64,000 bases of DNA, taken from NCBI RefSeq assembly GCF_900176345.1, contig NZ_FWXU01000023.1:30041-94040 (forward strand), in the 5' to 3' direction. The notes beneath the pieces are model-generated. The model searched no databases and was not told where the DNA came from. It saw only the letters and a program-made list of their open reading frames with translations. Each line of letters starts with the position of its first letter. Position 1 is the first letter of the stretch. Both the position numbers and the translations under genes were made by a program. The DNA comes from Rhizobium sp. RU36D (GTDB taxonomy: Bacteria; Pseudomonadota; Alphaproteobacteria; Rhizobiales; Rhizobiaceae). Below are positions 10,101 to 18,989 of the stretch, in pieces.

Positions 10101-10629
10101 CCATGGCCGAGATCAGGTTGTGCTCGCTCTGGTGCGGCAGGGTGGAGGAGACGGCGCCGTGATCATCGCCGACCAGCAGCAGGACACCACCCCTGGCATT
10201 GGTGCCGACGGCATTGGCATGGCGGATGACATCCATGCTGCGATCGACGCCCGGTCCCTTGCCATACCACATGGCGAACACGCCATCATAGCGCGAGCCT
10301 TCGAACATGCCGGTCTGCTGGGTGCCCCAGACCGCGGTCGCCGCCATGTCCTCGTTCAGGCCGGGCTGGAACTTGATATGGGCGGCGTCGAGATATTTGC
10401 GGGCCTTGCCCATCTCGCGGTCGAAACTCGCGAGCGGCGATCCGCGATAGCCCGAGACATAACCCGCCGTGTTCAGCCCCTGGGCGAGATCGCGCTGGCG
10501 CTGGATCATCGGCAGGCGGATCAGCGCCTGCGTGCCTGAGACCAGGATACGGCCACGCTCCAGCGTGTAGCGGTCATCAAGGGTGAATGTCCGGGAGCTG
10601 TCTGGCACGGGCGTGGCGTGAATGGTCAT
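7153..10629 (-). CDS. Indolepyruvate ferredoxin oxidoreductase, fused alpha-gamma form (1158 aa)
   Basis: Oxidatively decarboxylates aryl pyruvates (indolepyruvate, phenylpyruvate) to aryl-acetyl-CoA with ThDP and Fe-S clusters. The N-terminal pyrimidine-binding domain contains GYRGSPLASFD. The ThDP domain has YFCSGCPHS and the GDGTYFHSG...NDAVAMTGGQ pair. A cysteine cluster (CEGCGDCSAVSNC) follows and then the gamma-type domain (LLAGIGGTGVITV). This single-chain form is common in proteobacteria and differs from the archaeal two-subunit IorAB. ATG 10629 lies one base from the stop of the upstream FAD oxidase gene, so the two are translated together; a 71-residue upstream extension is rejected because it overlaps that gene. 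Confidence 0.9.
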   Translation of the reverse strand: MTIHATPVPDSSRTFTLDDRYTLERGRILVSGTQALIRLPMIQRQRDLAQGLNTAGYVSGYRGSPLASFDREMGKARKYLDAAHIKFQPGLNEDMAATAVWGTQQTGMFEGSRYDGVFAMWYGKGPGVDRSMDVIRHANAVGTNARGGVLLLVGDDHGAVSSTLPHQSEHNLISAMVPLLSPAGIGEYIDYGLLGWAMSRYSGAWIGFKCQTEIVECSATVDIDPDRLQIVIPDESFAPDGLGLRWPDGPHAMELRLERKMLAVQAFARANRIDRPVWGGEGRAWLGIVSTGKSWLDLMAALSLLGIDEARASELGIALYKVGMVWPLEPQGLAAFAAGVDELLVIEEKRPILEDQIKAQLFNMEAEHRPRVFGKSGLDGAPLLQAAGEIGTIAVARAILSRFSQMDEALAARARFIEETALAMGVEATALKREAYFCSGCPHSVSTRLPPGSRASTGIGCHMMIIGNEDRNTSTFTQMGGEGGSWIGLSPFTDEKHIFVNMGDGTYFHSGVLAIRAAIAAKVNATYKILYNDAVAMTGGQKHDGEVTVPGIVGQMLAEGAERVVVVAERPEVWQGRLPREVSIHHRDELDAVQRELREVPGVTVLIYDQVCAAEKRRRRKRGAFPVSDKRAFINELVCEGCGDCSAVSNCISIEPQETEFGRKRRINQSSCNTDLSCIKGFCPSFVTVEGGSIRKPQVKSKTVRTDDLPLPAFATTFDRPYSMLLAGIGGTGVITVSAILAQAALIDGLALVTLDQTGLAQKNGSVVSHIRLARDPDQLNAARIGPGESDLVLGFDIVVAASRNSLASFARNRTHAVIDDHFAPTASFVKDTTIDFRQEATLKSLRRAAGEEAVETVAATDMATALLGDAIAANMFLLGHAWQRGLVPIGLSAIDKAIELNGTGIAMNRAAFGWGRRCAVEPAAVAAAAGLGAPVTKAESLDEIVARRVAFLTDYQNAAYAERYQDLVDMADQTERRLRGRTGFAEAVARNAFKLMAYKDEYEVARLHRDRSFSEKLARQFEGDFKIRHHLAPPLLSRRIDGRTGRPQKLSFGGWIRPAFAVLEKLKFLRGTALDPFGRTEERRIERRLIEDYIALVTDLCSALDAANHAVAVELAGLPDMVRGFGPVKLAAVERYEKRRAELIERWRDAAPLTHVA

Positions 10630-10630
10630 C

Positions 10631-12088
10631 TCAGGCACTCCGCACCGATGGGGCAAATACCCGGCCCGGATTGAGGATACCCTTGGGATCGAAGGCCGCT
10701 TTAAGCCGCCGCATGGCGCCAATTTCCGCGGGGCTGCGCGCATATTGCAGCCAGTCGACCTTCTCAACGCCAATGCCATGTTCGGCCGAAACCCCGCCGC
10801 CGACAGCGGCGATGCGCGAATAGACGGCTTCGTAGGCCGCATCCTTCATCTTGGTCTGTACCATGTAGTGGAGATTGCCATCACCCATATGGCCGAAAAT
10901 GAAGGTCCGTGCGGCCGGATCGAGCGCGGCGAGATCGGCCTCGGCGCCTGATATGAACTCCTGCATGCGCGACAACGGAACCGAGATATCGAAGCCCGGC
11001 ATGTCGCCGAGGCTGAAGAGATAGTCGTTCAACCCGTCGCGGATCGCCCAGAGCGCGTTGAACTCGCGCAGCGAATTGGAGAGCACGACGTCGTCGGCAA
11101 GCCCGTCTTCCAGCGCCCGGCCCAAAGCGGCCTCGAAACGCTCATTGTCTTCGTCCGGCGCCTGGCCCTGGATCTCGACCATGGCATACATGCCAGCACC
11201 GGTCGCAACGGGCGGGCGAAGGCCGGAATAGGCAACCGACCCCTCGTAGACGCCGGGGAAAATCACCTCGAAGGCCGACAATATGCCGAAGAGCTCTACC
11301 CGCAACCGCTCCAGCAGATCCTGGGCCGCGGCCAGCGACGGCAGCGCCAGAAAGGCGACCCGCTCGATCCTAGGCTTGGCATGCAGCTTCAGGCAGGCGC
11401 GCGTCACCACGCCAAGCGTTCCCTCGGTGCCGATGAACAGCGGCCCCAGGTCATAGCCCGAATTGTCCTTGGGCAAGCCCTTGAGCGAGGTCAGAACCGT
11501 GCCATCGGCAAGCACGGCCTCCAGGCCCATGACCTGGGCACGGAACATGCCGTAACGCAGGACGCGAATACCGCCGGCATTGGTGGCGATGTTGCCGCCA
11601 ACAGTCGCGCTGCCGCGCGAGCCGATGTCGACGCCGAAGAACAATCCCGCATCGCTGGCCGCCTGCTGGACCGTCTGCAAGGGCGTGCCCGCACCGGCAA
11701 TCAGCGTCTGGCTCTTGGGATCGAAGGATTCGATGCCGGACAGCCGCTCCAGCGAGAGCGACACCTCCCCCGCCTGGGGTGCGGCACCGCCGCAAAGACC
11801 GGTGCGCCCGCCCTGTACGACCAGCGGCTGGCCAAGATCGTTTGCGGCGGACAGAATGGTGGATACGTCTGCTGTGTCGCGCGGGCGCAGAACCAGCAGC
11901 GGCCTCGTGCCGCGAAAGCTGGCATCACCGGCATAACCCTCGGAAACCGCATCCCCGCGCAGGATTGCGGCGGCATCCAGTTTGCCTTCCAGGCGGGCAA
12001 CAAGACGATCAGTGTGGATGGAAGATCCACCCTCCCGGCGGCCTGTCTCGCCTCGACCCGGCATGATGCCGGACGCATCCAAATGCAT
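10631..12088 (-). CDS. FAD-linked 2-hydroxyacid dehydrogenase, GlcD/D-lactate dehydrogenase type (485 aa)
   Basis: Oxidises a 2-hydroxy acid to the 2-oxo acid using FAD. The PCMH-type FAD domain spans about residues 30-210 (VVQGGRTGLCGGAAP, SRGSATVGGNIATNAGG). The FAD-oxidase C-terminal domain ends with HGIGVEKVDWL, and a metal-binding segment reads FIFGHMGDGNLHYM. The start at 12088 has AAGGGGAACGACG ahead; an ATG eleven codons upstream is less well placed. It is the first gene of a two-gene operon with the indolepyruvate oxidoreductase. An aryl lactate to aryl pyruvate to aryl-acetyl-CoA route is a reasonable inference. It is divergent from a FadR-type regulator. Confidence 0.87.
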   Translation of the reverse strand: MHLDASGIMPGRGETGRREGGSSIHTDRLVARLEGKLDAAAILRGDAVSEGYAGDASFRGTRPLLVLRPRDTADVSTILSAANDLGQPLVVQGGRTGLCGGAAPQAGEVSLSLERLSGIESFDPKSQTLIAGAGTPLQTVQQAASDAGLFFGVDIGSRGSATVGGNIATNAGGIRVLRYGMFRAQVMGLEAVLADGTVLTSLKGLPKDNSGYDLGPLFIGTEGTLGVVTRACLKLHAKPRIERVAFLALPSLAAAQDLLERLRVELFGILSAFEVIFPGVYEGSVAYSGLRPPVATGAGMYAMVEIQGQAPDEDNERFEAALGRALEDGLADDVVLSNSLREFNALWAIRDGLNDYLFSLGDMPGFDISVPLSRMQEFISGAEADLAALDPAARTFIFGHMGDGNLHYMVQTKMKDAAYEAVYSRIAAVGGGVSAEHGIGVEKVDWLQYARSPAEIGAMRRLKAAFDPKGILNPGRVFAPSVRSA

Positions 12089-12224
12089 CGTCGTTCCCCT
12101 TGCCGTTTGCGGCTTGATCAAAGGTTATTCCCATTCCCCTATTTGTCAAACCTATATTTAAAAAGCTGTGGCTTTTTGCCCGGGACCATGGCATCAAGGT
12201 TGTGACGACAGGGGAAGGGGCGAC
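12089..12224. promoter_or_regulatory. Divergent promoter region between FAD oxidase and GntR genes
   Basis: A 136-base AT-richer gap holding the 8-bp palindrome TTGATCAA (12114-12121) and the segment TTTGTCAAACCTA, which resembles loosely the T-GT-N3-AC-A core of FadR-subfamily operators. Only the palindrome is certain; its use by the adjacent GntR protein is inferred from position. Confidence 0.3.
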
Positions 12225-12983
12225 ATGATCCTCAAATATGACGAAGTGGTGCGAACCGGCATCGCCAAGCAGGTTGCCGACAACATCCGCTCCGCGATCA
12301 TGGACGGGCGGTTGAAGGTGGATGAGCGCCTGCCGACCGAGGAGGATCTTGCCCGCAGCTTCGGGATATCCCGCCCCACGGTGCGCGAGGCGCTGAAGCG
12401 CCTGGCGGCGCAAAACCTCATTCATTCAAAGCGCGGACCGACGGGCGGCAATTTCGTCAAGCGGCCCGATCCGGAAGGCCTGTCCAAGGCCATTACCGGT
12501 GCAGCCACCCTGCTGGTCGGCGTCGGGGCTTTCGATATCGATGAAATCATCACCGCGCGGCTTGAGACCGAAACCGTCTGCTGCCGGCTGGCCAGCCGCA
12601 GCCGCAGCGATGCAGATCTTGCCGCCATGGAAGCCGAGATCGCGGTTCAGCTGGACGAAAAGATCAGCGACGAGGATTTCTGCGCCTCCGACGTCCGCTT
12701 CCACCGGGCGCTGGTGGAATCCACCGGCAATGGGCCGTTGAAGCTGATGATGTACACCGTGATCGAGGCCTTCATCCCGATCACCAACATGATCGTCTTC
12801 CGCGTGCGGGAGCGGCGCCATGTCGCTTCGCTGCACCAGGAAATCGTGGATGCCGTCCGCGACCGGGACGATGCCAAGGCAACCGACACCCTGGCGCGGC
12901 TTCTGGCCTATGTCCGGGACAGCTACTCGGCGGTGCTGGATGCGCGCGCGCGGCGCGATCTCGAAGCCTCCCCGTCATCGTAA
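12225..12983 (+). CDS. GntR transcriptional regulator, FadR subfamily with FCD domain (252 aa)
   Basis: A ligand-responsive DNA-binding repressor or activator. The N-terminal winged helix (about residues 8-75) reads ERLPTEEDLARSFGISRPTV and the wing is GPTGGNFV. The all-helical FCD domain (about 95-235) has the metal/ligand histidines in FCASDVRFHRALVE and LHQEIVDAVRDRD. ATG 12225 follows a strong GGGGAAGGGG box; a 19-codon upstream extension runs through that box and is discarded. It is divergent from the 2-hydroxyacid dehydrogenase/indolepyruvate oxidoreductase operon and lies upstream of an acuI-like gene, either or both of which it may control, with an organic acid as effector. Confidence 0.9.
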   Translation: MILKYDEVVRTGIAKQVADNIRSAIMDGRLKVDERLPTEEDLARSFGISRPTVREALKRLAAQNLIHSKRGPTGGNFVKRPDPEGLSKAITGAATLLVGVGAFDIDEIITARLETETVCCRLASRSRSDADLAAMEAEIAVQLDEKISDEDFCASDVRFHRALVESTGNGPLKLMMYTVIEAFIPITNMIVFRVRERRHVASLHQEIVDAVRDRDDAKATDTLARLLAYVRDSYSAVLDARARRDLEASPSS

Positions 12984-13034
12984 ACCCCCATAGAGAAACT
13001 GGCAATCCAGACAGAAAAAATGGAGATGAAATCC

Positions 13035-14030
13035 ATGACCGACACATTCAGCGCCATGGTGATCGACACCGTCGACGGTAAGCCCAGGGGTGCGATCCGG
13101 GACCTGACGAAGTCGGAGCTTCCCGACCATGACGTCCTGGTCGAAATTGCTTATTCCACTCTGAACTACAAGGACGGCCTGGCCATCTCCGGCAAGGGCA
13201 AGATTGCCCGGCGAATGCCGATGGTCGGCGGCGTCGATCTGTCGGGCACCGTGATCGAATCCCGCTCTGCGGATTGGAAGCCAGGCGACAAGGTGATCGT
13301 CAATGGCTGGGGCCTGTCGGAAACCGAATGGGGCGGCTATTCCCGCTATCAGCGGCTGAAGCCGGAATGGCTGATCCGGCTGCCCGAGGCCTTCTCCCTG
13401 AAGCAGGCCATGGCCATCGGCACCGCCGGCTATACCGCAGCGCTCTGCGTCGATGCGCTGGAAAAATGGGGCACGATCAAGCCGGGCCAGGGCGAGGTTC
13501 TCGTGACAGGTGCGGCAGGCGGCGTCGGCTCGGTGGCCGTCGCCCTCCTGGCGGCGCGCGGCTATGTCGTCACCGCGTCCACCGGACGGCCGGAGACCCA
13601 TGATTATCTCGCAGCCCTGGGCGCGACGAATTTCATCGACCGCGCCACGCTTCAGGAAAAAGGCGGACCGCTGCAAAAGGAACGCTGGACCGGCGGCGTC
13701 GATTCCGTCGGCTCCACGACGCTCGCCAACGCGCTGTCCCAGACCGTGCGCGGTGGCGCCATCGCCGCCTGCGGCCTTGCCGGCGGCGCGGACCTGCCCG
13801 GCACCGTCTTGCCGCATATCCTGCGCAGCGTCACGCTGATCGGGGTGGATTCCGTCATGGCGCCCATGGAACAACGCCTGTCCGCCTGGTCCCGGCTTGC
13901 CCGCGATCTCGACACCGCCAAGCTCGACAGCATGACCACGGTCGAGCCGATGTCGAAGCTGCCTGAACTGGCCGATGCCATCCTGGCCGGCCAGATCCGT
14001 GGCCGCGTGGTCATCGACGTCAAAGGCTGA
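13035..14030 (+). CDS. acuI: Acrylyl-CoA reductase-like MDR-family quinone oxidoreductase (331 aa)
   Basis: A zinc-free medium-chain dehydrogenase of the YhdH/AcuI type, which reduces acrylyl-CoA to propionyl-CoA with NADPH. It has the family landmarks STLNYKDGLAISGKGKI, GVDLSGTVIES, GLSETEWGGYS and the dinucleotide fold VTGAAGGVGSVAVALLA, then a conserved GVDSVGSTTLANAL. The start at 13035 follows TGGAGATG; an ATG five codons upstream is possible but sits on that box. It lies 51 bases after the GntR gene and may be in one transcript with it. The symbol follows family resemblance; the in vivo substrate may be another enoyl compound. Confidence 0.85.
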   Translation: MTDTFSAMVIDTVDGKPRGAIRDLTKSELPDHDVLVEIAYSTLNYKDGLAISGKGKIARRMPMVGGVDLSGTVIESRSADWKPGDKVIVNGWGLSETEWGGYSRYQRLKPEWLIRLPEAFSLKQAMAIGTAGYTAALCVDALEKWGTIKPGQGEVLVTGAAGGVGSVAVALLAARGYVVTASTGRPETHDYLAALGATNFIDRATLQEKGGPLQKERWTGGVDSVGSTTLANALSQTVRGGAIAACGLAGGADLPGTVLPHILRSVTLIGVDSVMAPMEQRLSAWSRLARDLDTAKLDSMTTVEPMSKLPELADAILAGQIRGRVVIDVKG

Positions 14031-14074
14031 GAGCGGCTCGCGCCCCGGCGCCGCACGATTCCTCGCGGAAAGGC

Positions 14075-15181
14075 TCAGATCTGGTGGCGGTGGTCACCAG
14101 CGTGTCGGGCGTCGCTCATGGCGCGCACCAGCAGCAGCATCACAAGCGCCTGACCGTAAGGCGCGGGCACATTGGGAATCTGGCGATAGAACTCGAGCGT
14201 ATGACCCATCGGCGTTCCGTCCGAGACCTCCAGAACGATACCGCGGGCGTCGATGCGGGTCAGAACAGCCTCCAGCGCCCGTTCGGCAATCGGCCGATAG
14301 CTCTGGTCGACGATCCCCAGATCCATGCCGCGCAGGATGCCATAGGCGATGGCTGCGGTGGCCGATGTCTCCTCGGGTGAGGTCGGATCGCAGACGAGCG
14401 TATTGAACATGCCGTTTTCCCGCTGGTGCGCGGCGAGCGTCTTGAGCTGCGTCCCGAGAATATAGACGAGATGCCGCTTCAGGTGCTCGGGCACGTGATC
14501 AACAAGCCCAAAGAGTTCGGGAATGGCAACCGTGATCCACGAATTGCCCCGCGCCCAGAACGCCTTGGCGAAATTGTGCCGGCCATTGAAGGTCCAGCCG
14601 TGGTACCAGAGCCCGGTGACGGGATCGGCGAGATAACGCTCGTGGACGATAAACTGGTAGAAGGCCTCCTCGATCCAGTCCTGGCGGCCGAAACGCTGCC
14701 CGGCCCTGGCAAGGAACAGGCAGGTCATGAACAGCGTGTCATCCCACAGCTCGCCGTCGTTCATCCGCTCCTTGACGACATGCTGGAAACCGCCATCCTC
14801 CGTTTTGGCAAGGGAGGTGACGAGCCATTGTGCCCAATCGCGCACGAGCTCTTCCCAATCCGGCCGGTCGACATGATCGATCAGTATGCACAGCGGAAGC
14901 ATCGGTGAACTGGAATTGACCTGCCGTGGCGGCAGGCCCCGGCCGATCTGCCAGTCATACCACCGCGCGATCGCCTCGATCAGGGACCGATCCTTGACGG
15001 CCTCCGCATGGCGCAGCAGGCCGTATATGCCCACGCCCACCTCCCAGTCCCATTCATCGAACTGAAGATTGTAGCCGCTGTCGGAAAGATCTGCGGTCTC
15101 GTTGATCCCCTTCAGTCTGGCAAGACCGACGGCGACACGGGACAGGGCTTCTGAAAGAACTTCGGGAGCGGGGAACAACAT
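14075..15181 (-). CDS. Glycoside hydrolase family 88/105, unsaturated uronyl hydrolase (368 aa)
   Basis: Removes the 4,5-unsaturated uronic acid that polysaccharide lyases leave at the non-reducing end, by hydration of the double bond. The (alpha/alpha)6-barrel hallmarks are present: the catalytic Asp in ELWDDTLFM (D147/D148), WYHGWTF, AKAFWARGNSW, and the closing SATAAIAYGILRG. There is no signal peptide, so it acts in the cytoplasm on imported oligosaccharides. It is the last gene of the transporter operon, 24 bases downstream of the 836-aa protein. The need for this enzyme implies that a lyase produces unsaturated ends somewhere, which bears on the neighbour's function. Confidence 0.9.
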   Translation of the reverse strand: MLFPAPEVLSEALSRVAVGLARLKGINETADLSDSGYNLQFDEWDWEVGVGIYGLLRHAEAVKDRSLIEAIARWYDWQIGRGLPPRQVNSSSPMLPLCILIDHVDRPDWEELVRDWAQWLVTSLAKTEDGGFQHVVKERMNDGELWDDTLFMTCLFLARAGQRFGRQDWIEEAFYQFIVHERYLADPVTGLWYHGWTFNGRHNFAKAFWARGNSWITVAIPELFGLVDHVPEHLKRHLVYILGTQLKTLAAHQRENGMFNTLVCDPTSPEETSATAAIAYGILRGMDLGIVDQSYRPIAERALEAVLTRIDARGIVLEVSDGTPMGHTLEFYRQIPNVPAPYGQALVMLLLVRAMSDARHAGDHRHQI

Positions 15182-15205
15182 GGGTGAAAATCCTGGCTTT
15201 GAAGG

Positions 15206-17716
15206 CTAGAAGGAGACCGCGTCGATCCAGCGGATCATCGGGTCGATGCTTCGGTTGGGGAAAACATGAGGCTGGCCGTCAACGGAAAGCCCTTCGTTCC
15301 AATCAAGACTGAGAGATGGCCCATCGGCCTGCCGCACCAGCGCGCGACGCCCGTCACCGGACAATTCGAGGCGGGTGTTTGAAAGCTGCGAACGGAACCG
15401 CTTCAGAGCATCGGCATCGCCGCCTTCACCGACCACGGCGTACCAGGCGACATCAGTCCCATCCGCCCGGAACTCGACGCCGGTACCGGGCCCGGAGTCG
15501 ACCGCGGCAATCGGACGGGTCGCCGTCAGCGCGGCATAGCCCTGACCGCTCCTGAGGATCAGCCAATTGTCATGGAGGATGACCTGGTCGAACGCAGTTT
15601 TTTCGACATAGGCATGGGTAAACGGCAGCCGCGCATCCGCGCCGAGATCGTAGAGCAGCAGGGCCGCATTGCCATATTGCGCAGCCCGCGGCATGGATCC
15701 GTTGCCGGCCCAGTAGGAGGGGCGCTGGTGACCCCAGGGATCGTCCTCGCCGGGATGGTTGATCCAGGCCTTGGCCAGGGGATTGGCGGCGAAACGGATA
15801 TCAAGAACATGTTGCTGGTGGCCACGCCCACCCGGCTTCCCGTCCATGGTTGAGGACAGCTGGACGGCAGCGGTCTTGTAGAGCACCAGCCGCGCGGCCT
15901 CGTCGTGACCCTGGACATAATGGGCCATCAGCGCCTTGCCCTCGGGCGGATCGACGACATCCTGCGCTTGCGCCGGCGGCGAATAGGACCCCGCAGCGAA
16001 CATCGGGAGGGCGGCGACGCCATCATTCAGCCAGCCCTGGCCGAAGGCGACGGTGGCAAACGGCGCAAGTTCCGTCAGCGGGCCTGCACGCAATTCCTTA
16101 TCATAGGCCCGACCCATGGTGCCGGCGGGCACGCCGCCCAGCGTGTGCAGACCGATCATGAGGAACAGCCGGTCCAGCAGCCGTCGTGCCCGATCCCGGA
16201 TCACGCCATCGGCCAGATGCTCAAGCGCAAGCAGCCCGATGAAATCGATCGGGTAGTAGGCTGCCGAGTTCCATTCGGCGAGACCATGGGCCTCGACGGA
16301 ATCGAACCAGTGCATCAGCCGGGTTTCGGCGAGCGCGGCCTGCTCACGACCTGGGCACCCAGAGCATTCGAACCGCCGCTCCGGATAGAGGCGACCGGCC
16401 AGATATTGCGAGACATGGAAGCACAGCACATGGTTCTCGCTCCAGAACCACATCACGTCATTGCCCGGTTCATCCACCCAGTAGCGATAGTTGAGAATGC
16501 TCCGGTCGATATCCGTCATCAGATCGGCCGGCACCCGGTCACGGTAGCAGGCTGCGACCCAAAGCAAGGGGACCAGGACGAAGTCCGAGCAATCCCGGCG
16601 CTCGTCGATGGCAGCCAGCGTATTGCCAATGATCTCGCGAAACGCATCGTCGACGGCGCGGCCCGCAGCCAGGGCCGCAATCGCCCGCCCGGCGCGCAAT
16701 TCGCCATGGCGCGCCATGTAGTCGATTGCGATCGCCTTGCGCTCGGCAAGCGACAGCCCGCGCATGTCTCGCGGCGCATCCTTGAAGGTCGCAAAGGCGA
16801 TGTGTCGCTCGACCCGGGTTTCCCCCACCGAAAAGGTGAGGTTGAGCGCATGATAGCCGTCCTGCAGCGATTGTGCCCCATCGAGGGTCAGGCGGCGCTC
16901 CCCGGCCTTCAGTGTAGCCCTGGTATCGAGCAGCGGCGGCTTGCCGCGCATATGCACGCTGGGCAGGATCTGCGCCTTGACCTCGACGTCCATCCGCGCG
17001 GTCACGCCGAATTCGAGCACCAGCCGCCCATCCCCGACATGCATCGGGTCTGGCCGTACATCGGTCGCCAGGGCCTTGAGAAGGCCAATGATCTCCGGGG
17101 ACACATCGACGGGCAAGTCAGCGCGCAGCGGCGCGGTTCCGAGATAGGTCAGTTCGAAGAACCACAGCGCATCACGCTCCGCCAGTTCCTCCGTCAGCAC
17201 GACGACGTCGCTGCCGTCTGCCTTGAGCGCAAGCTCGATTTCGGTGACACTTTCCTTGTTGCGCTTGAAGGGTTCGAACCGGGCAGTGAGCACGCCATCG
17301 ACCCAGACATGCACGCCGCCACAGGTCGAGAGCCTGAAACGGTGCGATCCCGCAGCCGTTGGCACGAGCCGGGTCCTGAGCCAGCGAGACAGGCGCGTTG
17401 GCCGATGCCAGAAGTCGGAGAATTCGACCCGTCGGTTGAAGCCGGGCAGGTAGAGCCCGGTGACCGCAAAGTCGTCCTGCAGCTCGACTGTCCGCGTGGC
17501 GACCTCCTTCCAGAGCGCAATCCGGCAGGGCAGATCACCGACATCGACGAAGCCGTTGATGAAGCGGTAGTTCACCCGATCTTCCGCCAAAGCGGGTTCA
17601 CCGGGATAATAGGTCTGCACGCTGTCGCCCATGGCCCAGGCGGTGACGGAGCCGCCTGTTTCGACGACGAACCCCTCTGGCTCGGATAGCCGTTCGGCGG
17701 AAGAGATCGTCCTCAT
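15206..17716 (-). CDS. Unrecognised 836-aa protein, possible toroid-type polysaccharide lyase or glycosidase
   Basis: I do not recognise a named family. Residues about 40-180 look like a beta-sandwich (RFRLSTCGGVHVWVDG, aromatic-rich strands). Residues about 300-560 are helical with a striking FWSENHVLCFHVSQYLAG, AEWNSAAYYPIDFIGLLALEHLAD and RLLDRLFLMIGLHTLGG, as in alpha/alpha-toroid carbohydrate enzymes. The C-terminal third contains GGRGHQQHVLDIRF and is beta-rich, as in heparinase-II/III-like lyases. There is no signal peptide, so it is cytoplasmic. The start ATG 17716 overlaps the HAD-like gene's stop by four bases. GH105 directly downstream fits a lyase, but this is inference from layout and architecture. 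Confidence 0.7.
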   Translation of the reverse strand: MRTISSAERLSEPEGFVVETGGSVTAWAMGDSVQTYYPGEPALAEDRVNYRFINGFVDVGDLPCRIALWKEVATRTVELQDDFAVTGLYLPGFNRRVEFSDFWHRPTRLSRWLRTRLVPTAAGSHRFRLSTCGGVHVWVDGVLTARFEPFKRNKESVTEIELALKADGSDVVVLTEELAERDALWFFELTYLGTAPLRADLPVDVSPEIIGLLKALATDVRPDPMHVGDGRLVLEFGVTARMDVEVKAQILPSVHMRGKPPLLDTRATLKAGERRLTLDGAQSLQDGYHALNLTFSVGETRVERHIAFATFKDAPRDMRGLSLAERKAIAIDYMARHGELRAGRAIAALAAGRAVDDAFREIIGNTLAAIDERRDCSDFVLVPLLWVAACYRDRVPADLMTDIDRSILNYRYWVDEPGNDVMWFWSENHVLCFHVSQYLAGRLYPERRFECSGCPGREQAALAETRLMHWFDSVEAHGLAEWNSAAYYPIDFIGLLALEHLADGVIRDRARRLLDRLFLMIGLHTLGGVPAGTMGRAYDKELRAGPLTELAPFATVAFGQGWLNDGVAALPMFAAGSYSPPAQAQDVVDPPEGKALMAHYVQGHDEAARLVLYKTAAVQLSSTMDGKPGGRGHQQHVLDIRFAANPLAKAWINHPGEDDPWGHQRPSYWAGNGSMPRAAQYGNAALLLYDLGADARLPFTHAYVEKTAFDQVILHDNWLILRSGQGYAALTATRPIAAVDSGPGTGVEFRADGTDVAWYAVVGEGGDADALKRFRSQLSNTRLELSGDGRRALVRQADGPSLSLDWNEGLSVDGQPHVFPNRSIDPMIRWIDAVSF

Positions 17717-18989
17717 TCCGCGCCCTCCCGCGTCTCGACCGCCGTTGCCGGCAGCGCCAGCTCGATCTTCTCCAGCAGCGCCGGCAATTGGGTGATCTGC
17801 TTGATGGTCAGGCGTGGCCGCTCGTGGCGATGCCCAGGCTTGTGGGTCCGCCGCAGCGACCATGCGAGGAAGATGCTGATCAAACCGAAGCGATTGGCGC
17901 CGAGGATATCGCGCTCCAGATTGTTGCCGACCATGACCGTCCGTGCCCGATCGCTCTCGCGAAGGCCGAGCGCATCGAATGCGGCGTCGAACATCAGCGG
18001 AGACGGCTTCAAGGCGCCGACATCGCCCGAAATGACATGGGCCTCGAAGCTCGACCAAAGCCCATGCTGGCCGAGCAGGTTCTCGAATGTCGCACGAGGC
18101 CCATCCGCCACCAGCGCCAGCCGATGCCCGGCCGCCACCAGCTCCTGCAGCATGGCATCCGCGCCGGGAATGAGCTTGCCGGATGTCACCACATCGGTTC
18201 CCGGCAGTTTCACCTCGGTCGACTCATCGACGAGGGTGTCGCCGCAGTCCAGCAACACCGCTGCCAGATGCGGCACGGTCGTCGGCAGTTGCGCCGTCAG
18301 CGCCGCGAACCGCTGCGGGATCCAGGATTTAAGCGCAGTCCAGGGCAGAAGCTCAGGCTCGGACGCAGGACCCCGTTCGGCAAATTCCCAGGCCGGCTTG
18401 AAGGCTGCCCGCTTAAGATGAAGACGTGCGAGCCTTATTTCATAACGCGAGGCCGCGATCAGCCCCGCTTCTGAAAACAGGTTGGAGAGATGGATGCCCT
18501 CCTCGCCGGCAAACGAGCCGCACATAGCATCGACGACCACGCCCGCTTCATGCCGCATCGCGTCGCGATCGGCCCAATGGGCATGTTTGCCCGGCTCGAC
18601 GAACAGCACCGGTCGCGGCCCCTGGAGCGGGATTGAACCATCCGGCCGCCGCATGGTCAGGCGTGCCCCATGACGCGATGCCTTGACCGCGATGACCGCG
18701 CCCTCGGCATCGAGATGCACCCAGACGTGTTCGAGGTCGTAGAGATGCTGTATGTCCCAGTCATACCAGATCGCATATTCGATCACGCTGCCCGTGCCGG
18801 GGCGGATCCGGAACTTCGATGACACCGATTTCGCCGGTTCGCGATAAAGCGTGTATCCAAGCGCGACAGGTGCGAAGGGTTCGTTGGCATCGAGCTGGAA
18901 GACAGGCCGATGCCGCATGGCCAGGGCATGATCGGCCTCGGCAACGGGAGACGAAAGAAAATCGGACGGGGATGGGGCGTGCGCGTTCA

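Noticed and set aside
15905..17689. A 594-codon plus-strand frame within the unrecognised protein gene
   Set aside because: Shadow of the minus-strand coding region; no start signal and implausible composition.
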